From NCBI GenBank assembly GCA_016930435.1, contig JAFGGQ010000145.1:1-31101 (forward strand): a DNA stretch of 31,101 bases. The letters run 5' to 3'. The DNA comes from a bacterium (lineage in GTDB: Bacteria; UBP14; UBA6098; JAFGQG01). The notes below the pieces were generated by a model that saw only the letters and a list, made by a program, of their open reading frames with translations, did no database searches and had not been told where the DNA came from. Both the position numbers and the translations under genes were made by a program. Shown piece after piece: positions 24,604 through 31,101 of the stretch (positions are counted from its first letter, which is position 1; every line of letters starts with the position of its first letter).

Positions 24604-25548
24604 CTAAATATCCTTAATATTAATTTTGGGGTGTATAGCTGATGATAATAATCCCTTTGAAAAAACCAGGGCAAAAATAACGATGATTATTATGGTCCAT
24701 ATCCTGTATAATAAAGCGGACATAACTCCAATGGAAACGGGCACATAGAACTTGAGGAAGAAGCTTAGTATTCCTTCTCTGACCCCAATCCCGCCTGGCA
24801 CGAAAAAGCTTATGAAGCCTACTACCCAGGCAATAGATTGGATGCCGATTATGGGGAATATATTTAGTAAATCCAGGCTGGAAAAAAATGATTTGATCAG
24901 AAAGAATAACGCCCCACCCTGACTTGCCCAACTGAGAATATAGAGGCACAATATCCGCAGGGAGCGTGTATATTTAAATTTAACCTTTATAGGAGGTTTC
25001 TTCAGTATTTTTAAACCTTGATTGATAATTATTGAATTGATCCGGGGATGCAATGCGATTATACATAAGGGGATTAATAATAGGCCCAAATATATGGCGT
25101 CTGGCAACTCCTGCCGGGCTAAAAAACCTAAGGAAATCGCAAATAATATCAACGCTGAGAAGAGAACAAAAATAGTATGAAAGATAATGCTTACCAGTGA
25201 AGTGCTCGCTGGGATACCAATTTTCTTCGCCAGATATATCTTCCCAAGAGGAGCCATGAACTTTCCAGGCACGTATCGCCCCATTTGGGAAACCGAATGA
25301 ATTTGAAGAGCTTTCACTAAAGGCATATTTTCCCCAAGTTCAAAGAGCACACGGCTCCAAGATAATGAAGTTATAACTATCGAACCGGATAGTAGAAAAA
25401 AAGAGAGGCCCAGATAAAATGGGTTGAACTTCAATTCATCAAAGGGAATCTTTTGCCAGTTGTGGTAAAAGGCTTTGCCAATAAAAAAGAATATTAGCAA
25501 AACCACAATGATAATCAGGATCTTGTGCCAGGGTTTTAGTTGTTTCAT
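24604..25548 (-). CDS. LPG-synthase-type transmembrane protein (UPF0104/AglD-like)
   Basis: This is an integral membrane protein of 314 residues with about eight hydrophobic helices. It matches the lysylphosphatidylglycerol synthase transmembrane family: QMGRYVPGKFMAPLGKIYLA in the first half and the PGGIGVREGIL loop in the second. Members of this family move or modify lipid-linked substrates, and AglD-type relatives serve in glycan pathways. It carries no aminoacyl-transfer C-terminal domain, so it is not a full MprF. It sits between a GT2 glycosyltransferase (27 bases upstream) and the sulfatase-like gene (two bases downstream), so a shared role in a lipid-linked glycan is likely but inferred. 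Confidence 0.88.
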   Translation of the reverse strand: MKQLKPWHKILIIIVVLLIFFFIGKAFYHNWQKIPFDELKFNPFYLGLSFFLLSGSIVITSLSWSRVLFELGENMPLVKALQIHSVSQMGRYVPGKFMAPLGKIYLAKKIGIPASTSLVSIIFHTIFVLFSALILFAISLGFLARQELPDAIYLGLLLIPLCIIALHPRINSIIINQGLKILKKPPIKVKFKYTRSLRILCLYILSWASQGGALFFLIKSFFSSLDLLNIFPIIGIQSIAWVVGFISFFVPGGIGVREGILSFFLKFYVPVSIGVMSALLYRIWTIIIIVIFALVFSKGLLSSAIHPKINIKDI

Positions 25549-25575
25549 GATTATAGGAATAAGTGCAGGGAAGAG

Positions 25576-26490
25576 TTAGTCAAGGAATTTCTCCTTGCGA
25601 ATCATTTTTAACTCATCGCGAATGCTGGCAATAGCCTCAGCCAGAAAACCCATCACGAATAAGAGCATTCCGGACAGGCCCAGAAAGATAACCAGATACG
25701 CTAATGGCCGATAGCCACGGAGTAGAACAAACCTCATATAAAGTCCGATTAAACCTACAATAAAAGCTAAAAGAACCAGTGAACCGCCCAGATACCCAAA
25801 ATATAGCATAGGTTTACGCATAAAGGAGATTTGAAATTTAACCGCGATCATATCCAGCAGTCCAATAAAAACCCGGCCGAAGCCGCTATATTTCTCTGTC
25901 CCAAAACGACGGGGATACAACTTTACTTTGATCTCGGTGACCTTATAGCCATCATTAACAGCGAAGGCTACCATATAACGATGCCAGTCTTTACGAAGGG
26001 TAAAATTTTCGATAACTTCCCGCCGCAAAACCTTGACCGAATTCTGATCGTGAACCGGGATTTTAAATATTTTCCGGGAAAGCCAATTGTAAATTCCGGA
26101 AACGAACCTCTTCTTGTAATCACCGGTTTTCCAACCGGTAACCACATCATATCCTTCCTCCATCTTTTCAACAAGACGAACAATATCAGAAGGATGGTAT
26201 TGAAGATCAGCGTCAAAAATGACCAGAATCTCGCCTTCCGATACCTTGAATCCGGTCTGGAAAGCCTCCGTTTTACCCATATTACGGCGGTGACGGGCGA
26301 CTTTAAGAAAGGGATACTGAGGTTTCAGCCCCCGGGCTACTTTGTAGGTCTGATCACTGCTGCCATCATCGACAATGATCACTTCAATAGGGAAAGAGGC
26401 GGTTTCCACCATTTTGGCTAATTCATCCAGGAGAACCGGAACATTCTCCTCTTCGTTATAGGCTGGAACAATAACTGATACTTTATCCAT
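25576..26490 (-). CDS. Family 2 glycosyltransferase with two C-terminal membrane helices
   Basis: This GT2 (GT-A fold) enzyme has 304 residues. It opens with VSVIVPAYNEEENVPVLL, then IIVDDGSSDQT and DADLQYHPSD (the metal-binding DxD-type motif), with RRFGTEKYSG and RRNMGKTEAFQTG on the way. Residues about 232-256 and 266-292 are membrane helices. This is the plan of polyprenyl-phosphate hexose synthases (DPM1/ArnC/GtrB-like), which make polyprenyl-phosphate sugar on the cytoplasmic face. Here that would supply donors for GT-C-type enzymes such as YfhO. The exact sugar is unknown. It is the first gene of a three-gene unit and has its own promoter candidate. Confidence 0.92.
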   Translation of the reverse strand: MDKVSVIVPAYNEEENVPVLLDELAKMVETASFPIEVIIVDDGSSDQTYKVARGLKPQYPFLKVARHRRNMGKTEAFQTGFKVSEGEILVIFDADLQYHPSDIVRLVEKMEEGYDVVTGWKTGDYKKRFVSGIYNWLSRKIFKIPVHDQNSVKVLRREVIENFTLRKDWHRYMVAFAVNDGYKVTEIKVKLYPRRFGTEKYSGFGRVFIGLLDMIAVKFQISFMRKPMLYFGYLGGSLVLLAFIVGLIGLYMRFVLLRGYRPLAYLVIFLGLSGMLLFVMGFLAEAIASIRDELKMIRKEKFLD

Positions 26491-26520
26491 AATACTTCCG
26501 AGAATTAAGTTTTGTTTTGT

Positions 26521-26548
26521 TATATATAAAATCTAATTATTTTGTCAA
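26521..26548 (-). promoter_or_regulatory. Promoter of the GT2 operon
   Basis: On the minus strand, TTGACA (26548-26543) is followed after 16 bases by TATATA (26526-26521). It overlaps the stop codon of the transglutaminase-like gene upstream and gives the glycan genes their own start. GGAAG sits four bases before the ATG. Confidence 0.5.
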
Positions 26549-28645
26549 GATAATACTTTTTCCGCTTAGGGAAGCCCGGGTTTTTATACATTCCCGGTAA
26601 TTTTTGTACTCATCCGCCGGAGTGGTTAATTTCTTGAGGCAGAATCGATCCCTGAAAACAAGCCTGTCCAACCTCGTTTTACCGGAAAATAAACCCGACA
26701 GAAATGAGCTTCTATCCCCCTCGAACCGAGCATGATATTCCACCAGACTACTTTCATAACAGACATCCGGAGGGAGATAATAAACCTTGAATTCCCGGGG
26801 ATAATTTAAAACGATCTCTTTATTGTAGCTACCATAATCATCAAAATAAAGGGGATATTGTTTGTTCTCTATCCCTACATCATAAGCGCTGTAATCGATA
26901 CCTGGCAAATTCAGGATAATAAGGTCTTCCCCTCCCCATAAAATGTAATCTGGGATAATGTAGTTGATATTTAATTGGACTTCCTCATAAAGATCGGATA
27001 AATCGCTCATAAAATAACTGACTAATTCTGAATTAGGATGAACCTGATGGATCAACTGCTCAACAAATTGGTCCAACTCATCTTTGTTCAACCTTTTATT
27101 ATCGCGGAAATCAGAGCCCTTTTCCCCCCGGTAAGATATATTTTCAATGATCTCCAGGGTGCCGTTTAAATGAAGGGTAGCATCCATGCTGATGATCTCG
27201 CCCTCTTTATCATAGTCCGATAAAGGCATATCGATAAGCCGGCTGGCCTCTGCATCAATCCTTAATGCCTTTGTACCCTGGAACCGTCCCGGAATAAAAC
27301 CAAAGGGAATTCTATCCCAAAAAGGAGCCAAATAGTACCGGTCTCCATGGTATTCTAATTCGACCATCGCATAATCAAATTGACTAATGTCAGGGGTTTT
27401 TTCCTTAAGGGGACAGTGCTCCTGGTCATTCACTAACAGGAAATGGCTTTTATAACCCAAACTGTGATACAAAACATAAAGCAGATAAGCTTTATCAAGA
27501 TAGCCCCCTGACTTGCTGCTGAGTACCTTTTCAAGGCTCCTGGGTTGATAACTAAATTCAGAAAGGGAGATGGTTTGGAACTTAATATCATTAAGAACGT
27601 AGTTATAAATTGCCCTAAGGGTATCAACTCTATCATAAAGTATATTATTAAGTAATTTCGTTAAGCTACTATCATCCAATGTATTATTGTGAATTAAATT
27701 ATAATATTCTGTGCCTGTATCGGTCCAATTCTTGAGGTTTGTAGCTATAACTCCTGGGAAAAAGTAGGCTACCGGCGGGGTAAAGGGCTCATATTGCAGG
27801 CGGGGTTGAGTGAATATATCCCACTGAATTATTTTCCATCCATTTTTTTGGAATAGCTTCTGGGAAAAGCTGGAATCAAGGCTATCAATATTAAAAGTGT
27901 CATAAATTACCTCGAAGTTTGGCGGATAAATTAAGTTGACCTTCTTATGCAGCATAAGTTCCTCGTCCCGGAAATATTCCTTTATCAGAAATGGCCGGGC
28001 AGCGCTGATCTTGGGCATTTTATGTATGATCTGGTAATCGATTATCGAACCGATATTTATCCCCCTGATTGCGATCTTTTTCCGCCATAAATTATCATAC
28101 TCCGGTAAATTATAGTTAATGGATTCATCTTTCAGGGCACTTTCCCGGATGTAGTACACCTTACCATCCTCCTGAACCACCCTAACATAAACTATTTGGA
28201 TAGTCTCATCCTGAGCGAGATAATAAAAAGCCTTGTTGGCAATTTCCTTTCCGACGTCATTGATGATTATCTGGATTTTTCTTTCCCTACGTTCCCAGGT
28301 ACTATCTGGATTTATATGATATTCGATGTTTTCAAACAGGTTTACATAGGGAAGATCATATCCTAAAAACTGTTGGGCTGCTACACCCCACAGGTTGTGG
28401 ATCAAGGTATCATCAATAAAATCTATTAATTCCACTTTGGACAGGTTTTCCAACTCCAGCCGATAAAGGCCGGAAAGGGGTAGTTCGATGGTATCTCCCG
28501 AAAATACCTCTAAACTGACATGGGTTTCATTCAATCCCACCAGACGTCCCTCGTACTCCTCCCCATCATTCAAATAAATAACATCACCCCATCCGAGTTT
28601 TAAAATGGTTAAAATAATGATGATGATTATATTGTGTTTTTGCAT
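26537..28645 (-). CDS. DUF3857/transglutaminase-like protein with lost catalytic triad
   Basis: This exported protein of 702 residues starts with a signal peptide (IIIIIILTILKLGWG). It is followed by the same module as in its neighbours (DVIYLNDGEEYEGRLVGL, 21-65), a DUF3857-type beta domain (about 105-320) and a transglutaminase-like domain (about 335-460). A further beta domain makes up the C-terminus. Alignment by eye with the tandem gene at 28648 shows that the Cys is replaced by Tyr (SGGY382LDKAYLL), the His by Tyr (FDY425AMVEL) and the Asp by Ala (YYLA440PFWD). It is therefore a likely pseudoenzyme. It follows the intact paralogue with two bases between, so both are translated together. 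A scaffold or regulator of the intact enzyme is a reasonable guess. Confidence 0.9.
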   Translation of the reverse strand: MQKHNIIIIIILTILKLGWGDVIYLNDGEEYEGRLVGLNETHVSLEVFSGDTIELPLSGLYRLELENLSKVELIDFIDDTLIHNLWGVAAQQFLGYDLPYVNLFENIEYHINPDSTWERRERKIQIIINDVGKEIANKAFYYLAQDETIQIVYVRVVQEDGKVYYIRESALKDESINYNLPEYDNLWRKKIAIRGINIGSIIDYQIIHKMPKISAARPFLIKEYFRDEELMLHKKVNLIYPPNFEVIYDTFNIDSLDSSFSQKLFQKNGWKIIQWDIFTQPRLQYEPFTPPVAYFFPGVIATNLKNWTDTGTEYYNLIHNNTLDDSSLTKLLNNILYDRVDTLRAIYNYVLNDIKFQTISLSEFSYQPRSLEKVLSSKSGGYLDKAYLLYVLYHSLGYKSHFLLVNDQEHCPLKEKTPDISQFDYAMVELEYHGDRYYLAPFWDRIPFGFIPGRFQGTKALRIDAEASRLIDMPLSDYDKEGEIISMDATLHLNGTLEIIENISYRGEKGSDFRDNKRLNKDELDQFVEQLIHQVHPNSELVSYFMSDLSDLYEEVQLNINYIIPDYILWGGEDLIILNLPGIDYSAYDVGIENKQYPLYFDDYGSYNKEIVLNYPREFKVYYLPPDVCYESSLVEYHARFEGDRSSFLSGLFSGKTRLDRLVFRDRFCLKKLTTPADEYKNYRECIKTRASLSGKSIILTK

Positions 28646-28647
28646 AT

Positions 28648-30714
28648 TTAAAATGTTTTCTGAAGAACGATTTTATATTTTGAATATCTTGATATCTGGT
28701 TAAGAAATGCTTTATACTCCAGGTAGTAATCAGCCGGGATCCTTCGTGCATAGCGTTTAAAGCTATCCGAATAGATAATGAAGTTATCCTCTACACGATA
28801 GCCAGCTTGATATGATGCGTAAGGACATTCAATATTAATCTCCGGGGGAACGAATCTCACGCTTGTATTCAATGGGATCTCAACTTTGGCGTTTTGCTTT
28901 AGACCATAGGAAGTTGCGTATTCGATATTATATTTCCTTTCACGGGTGGCAACTTCGGGAAAAGAATATTGCCTGAGATCAGGTATCCGGAAGACCATCA
29001 GGTCCCTGGCGATTAGTGAGAGATTTCGGATCCGGTATTTCCAGGACAGTCCGAACTGCTTATCGAGGCGTTCCGGATTGCTGATTTCATATTCCAACAA
29101 TTGAGCTTCTGGATGGTCAGCGGAAATCATTTCGCTGATCTGGTTCTCCCATTCGGATCTGGGGATGTCCCGCCAGAAGCCCCGTATCCATGCTTCCCAA
29201 TCACCCGTATAAGTGCTGGAATAGTCTATTACGGCATCCCCGCTGCTTTTCAGCACCACATCGATCTGATAAGACCGCATGTTATCATCAGGTTCAGGAA
29301 TGGGAGTAGAGTGAATTTCACCAAGAATCGGATTGGTTACCAGTGTACCGTGATCATCGCCGCTGAAATAAGGGAAGCGGTGATCCGAAGATGTGGGGTC
29401 CAGAAAAAAGAACGTATCATTTAGGTGGATTTCCGTAATAGCATGATTAGCATATACATTAGGTATATCCCATGGAGGTTGTCCATTATCATTCGTGAGA
29501 ATGCCTACCGGGTAGGCCTGGATTCCCAGGGCTTGAAGCATACTGGCAAACAGGGTGCTTTTATCGATACAATCCCCGAATTTATTTTCCAGGGTGGTAG
29601 AGGCCGAATGCCCGCAAAGCCCTGAACCCACCCCTCCCTTAATGGAAACATACCTTATGTTACGCTGTATCCAATGATAAATGGCAGCGATCTGGTCATC
29701 TACGCGATCCAGACCCCGGGTTATCCTCAGGGCTTGCTGCTCAATCTCCGGGGTGACCTCCATTCGGCGTAAGTTTAATTTGCTTTCCCACTCAAAAAGA
29801 TAATCCCAGCTTCCGAACAGTGAAGCGTAAACACCCGGGACTATATCGATTTCACCGGGCATATATTCTTCCCTGATCAAGGGGGGAATCCGGCGCAATT
29901 CCCACTGGTACATTTTCATCCCTTCGGATATTCTCACCAGGGGCTCCCCGCCTCCTTCAGGAAAATTCTTGGCGATATAGTTCAGCTCGAGGGTCTCCGG
30001 GATCTCCACCGTGAATCGGGAGATCAAGACCGGTTCAGAAGATTGAAAATAATAGCTTGGTTCAAACACCCTATGATCATAGGGATTGTAGGTATTACGT
30101 TCATAATAATACTCGATGATATCGCCCTTCTGTACCTCCGGCAAAGTGAAGGATAGATATTTATCCTGATCCATAAATTCCATCCCTTCCACAGGCATGG
30201 TTACTTTTACCATATCCTCTTCCAGATAATAGATTGTTCCATCAGGTTTGATGGTTCTCCCCCCTCCAATTTTAACCGTGGATCTTCCTTCTTCGAAATA
30301 AAGGGAGTTTTCCCCCCAATAGGTCATTTCTGGTTTCAGTATCATACCGATAAAATGGTAACGGTAACTCCTTTTGCCATCATTATGCAGTTTCTCCAGG
30401 CCTTCATCCAGAATAATAATACCACCTGCGTCCGGATAATCTAACTTTGCAGGCTTTATCATATCCATTATATATTGAAGATCCCAGAAATCCTGACCAT
30501 TTCCGACATGGTATTTAGTCTCTCCGGAACCTCCATACAGAATCTCACTGACCTCGGTCTGCAGTAAAGAATCACCCGTTGATAGGAAGAAAACAGAATC
30601 CCTGAAAAATTTGATTGAGGTTTCGAGGGAACTGCCATCCTTCAGCCAAATCTGTTCTCCGGAAATAAGAGAAAATATGATAAACAGGGAGGAAAAAATA
30701 AGTATCTTTTTCAT
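28648..30714 (-). CDS. DUF3857/transglutaminase-like protein with intact catalytic triad
   Basis: This exported protein of 688 residues has a signal peptide (ILIFSSLFIIFSLISGEQ) and a short module (QIWLKDGSSLETSIKFF, 21-60). Next come a DUF3857-type domain (about 110-320), a transglutaminase-like domain (about 335-460) and a C-terminal beta domain (about 480-688). The Cys-His-Asp triad is present: GDC382IDKSTLF, YANH424AITEI and FFFLD439PTSSD. It should be an enzyme of the papain-like fold that acts as peptidase, cross-linker or deamidase; which one is unknown. It lies outside the cytoplasm. It sits 33 bases downstream of a clpC/clpB-type gene, with no strong promoter between. The DUF3857-transglutaminase architecture is common in FCB bacteria and has no settled function. 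Confidence 0.92.
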   Translation of the reverse strand: MKKILIFSSLFIIFSLISGEQIWLKDGSSLETSIKFFRDSVFFLSTGDSLLQTEVSEILYGGSGETKYHVGNGQDFWDLQYIMDMIKPAKLDYPDAGGIIILDEGLEKLHNDGKRSYRYHFIGMILKPEMTYWGENSLYFEEGRSTVKIGGGRTIKPDGTIYYLEEDMVKVTMPVEGMEFMDQDKYLSFTLPEVQKGDIIEYYYERNTYNPYDHRVFEPSYYFQSSEPVLISRFTVEIPETLELNYIAKNFPEGGGEPLVRISEGMKMYQWELRRIPPLIREEYMPGEIDIVPGVYASLFGSWDYLFEWESKLNLRRMEVTPEIEQQALRITRGLDRVDDQIAAIYHWIQRNIRYVSIKGGVGSGLCGHSASTTLENKFGDCIDKSTLFASMLQALGIQAYPVGILTNDNGQPPWDIPNVYANHAITEIHLNDTFFFLDPTSSDHRFPYFSGDDHGTLVTNPILGEIHSTPIPEPDDNMRSYQIDVVLKSSGDAVIDYSSTYTGDWEAWIRGFWRDIPRSEWENQISEMISADHPEAQLLEYEISNPERLDKQFGLSWKYRIRNLSLIARDLMVFRIPDLRQYSFPEVATRERKYNIEYATSYGLKQNAKVEIPLNTSVRFVPPEINIECPYASYQAGYRVEDNFIIYSDSFKRYARRIPADYYLEYKAFLNQISRYSKYKIVLQKTF

Positions 30715-30747
30715 TGAGTTTAAATAGAAGACTAATGAACAAACTCT

Positions 30748-31101
30748 CTATACTCTTTCCACGCTATCTTTTTCGGGAGCAACTTCCAGATCATCTGGTT
30801 TCTCATCCCTGGTCAGAGCTTCGGCCTTGAAAACCAGCTGGTCTTTTTCAAAATCCACATCGACGGTAACCAGCCGTTCCCATTCTATTTCACCGGTGAT
30901 CAATTTTTGAGAAAGTTCATTTTCGATGTACTCCTGAATTGTCCTTCGAAGAGGACGAGCTCCCAGATTGGGGTCATATCCCTTATCAGCGATCCAATCA
31001 CGCGCTGAAGCAGTAAGCCTTATGGTAACGTTTTTATGATTGATCCGTTCATTTACTTCTTTTATCAGCAGATCCACAATTTGCCGGATCTCTTCAATCC
31101 C
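30748..31101 (-). CDS. clpC: C-terminus of a ClpC/ClpB-type AAA+ unfoldase (partial)
   Basis: This is the last 117 residues of a Clp/Hsp100 unfoldase; the start lies beyond the right edge of the window. The frame stays open to base 31101. The seen part is the C-terminal D2 small domain: LTASARDWIADKGYDPNLGARPLRRTI (the GAR sensor-2 motif with its arginine), followed by YIENELSQKLITGEI. ClpC works with the ClpP protease, ClpB as a disaggregase. The YIE-xLS form leans to ClpC, but the segment cannot fully tell them apart. It ends in an acidic tail. Confidence 0.78.
   Translation of the reverse strand, partial: GIEEIRQIVDLLIKEVNERINHKNVTIRLTASARDWIADKGYDPNLGARPLRRTIQEYIENELSQKLITGEIEWERLVTVDVDFEKDQLVFKAEALTRDEKPDDLEVAPEKDSVERV

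Noticed and set aside
24604-25548. Annotation as the full lysylphosphatidylglycerol synthase MprF
   Set aside because: Only the membrane part is present; the cytosolic aminoacyl-transfer domain is missing.
25831-26421. 196-codon open frame on the plus strand
   Set aside because: It lies antisense to the GT2 gene, whose motifs are unambiguous; the plus-strand translation matches nothing and has no ribosome site.
1-31101. CRISPR arrays, insertion sequences, prophage or toxin-antitoxin genes
   Set aside because: No regularly spaced repeats, transposase or integrase motifs, phage genes or small paired toxin-antitoxin genes were seen in any part of the window.

Overview
The window looks like a piece of chromosome from a free-living, Gram-negative-type bacterium. 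It is compact, moderately AT-rich and has very short intergenic gaps. Three proteins end in FlgD-Ig-like C-terminal tails of the kind used as type IX secretion (T9SS) sorting signals. There are also outer-membrane barrel proteins, a DUF3857/transglutaminase pair, an FG-GAP/UnbV protein and a YfhO membrane protein. Together these point to the FCB superphylum or a neighbouring uncultured lineage (Marinimicrobia, Cloacimonadota, WOR-3 or KSB1-like). The phylum cannot be fixed from this sequence alone. I see no mobile element, CRISPR array, phage gene or resistance gene.

Layout, left to right. (1) 133-2174: a der-MerR regulator operon on the minus strand and a tRNA-Gly(CCC), with good promoter matches. 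(2) 2418-9633: a cell-surface block holding a small outer-membrane protein, a 1680-residue secreted protein built from alternating Ig-like domains, a tiny Cys-rich DUF3795 protein and a secreted protein with a fibronectin-like part. (3) 9703-11769: a housekeeping metabolic operon, argF-panD-nucleotidyltransferase (GlmU N-terminal type), on the minus strand. (4) 11861-16025: an outer-membrane protein coupled to a secreted metallophosphoesterase-like protein, and a divergent lipoprotein with a 5'-nucleotidase-like layout. Both phosphoesterases have altered metal-site motifs. (5) 16041-26490: an envelope-glycan or lipid-decoration neighbourhood with YfhO, two alkaline-phosphatase-superfamily enzymes, a GT4 and a GT2 glycosyltransferase and an LPG-synthase-type membrane protein; an FG-GAP surface protein sits among them. 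(6) 26537-31101: two tandem DUF3857/transglutaminase-like envelope proteins downstream of the 3' end of a clpC/clpB-type gene that runs off the window.

The genes suggest heavy investment in periplasmic and surface proteins and in building or decorating surface glycans. The most striking observations are: a tandem pair in which one transglutaminase-like protein keeps a Cys-His-Asp triad and its neighbour has lost all three residues; a short module that follows the signal peptide in three different envelope proteins; the alternating two-domain architecture of the giant protein; and a 'sulfatase' that lacks the CxPxR formylglycine motif. No single gene set here can be declared a new system from sequence alone. 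The transglutaminase/pseudoenzyme pair and the two modules pairing an AP-superfamily enzyme with lipid-linked glycan genes are the best candidates.
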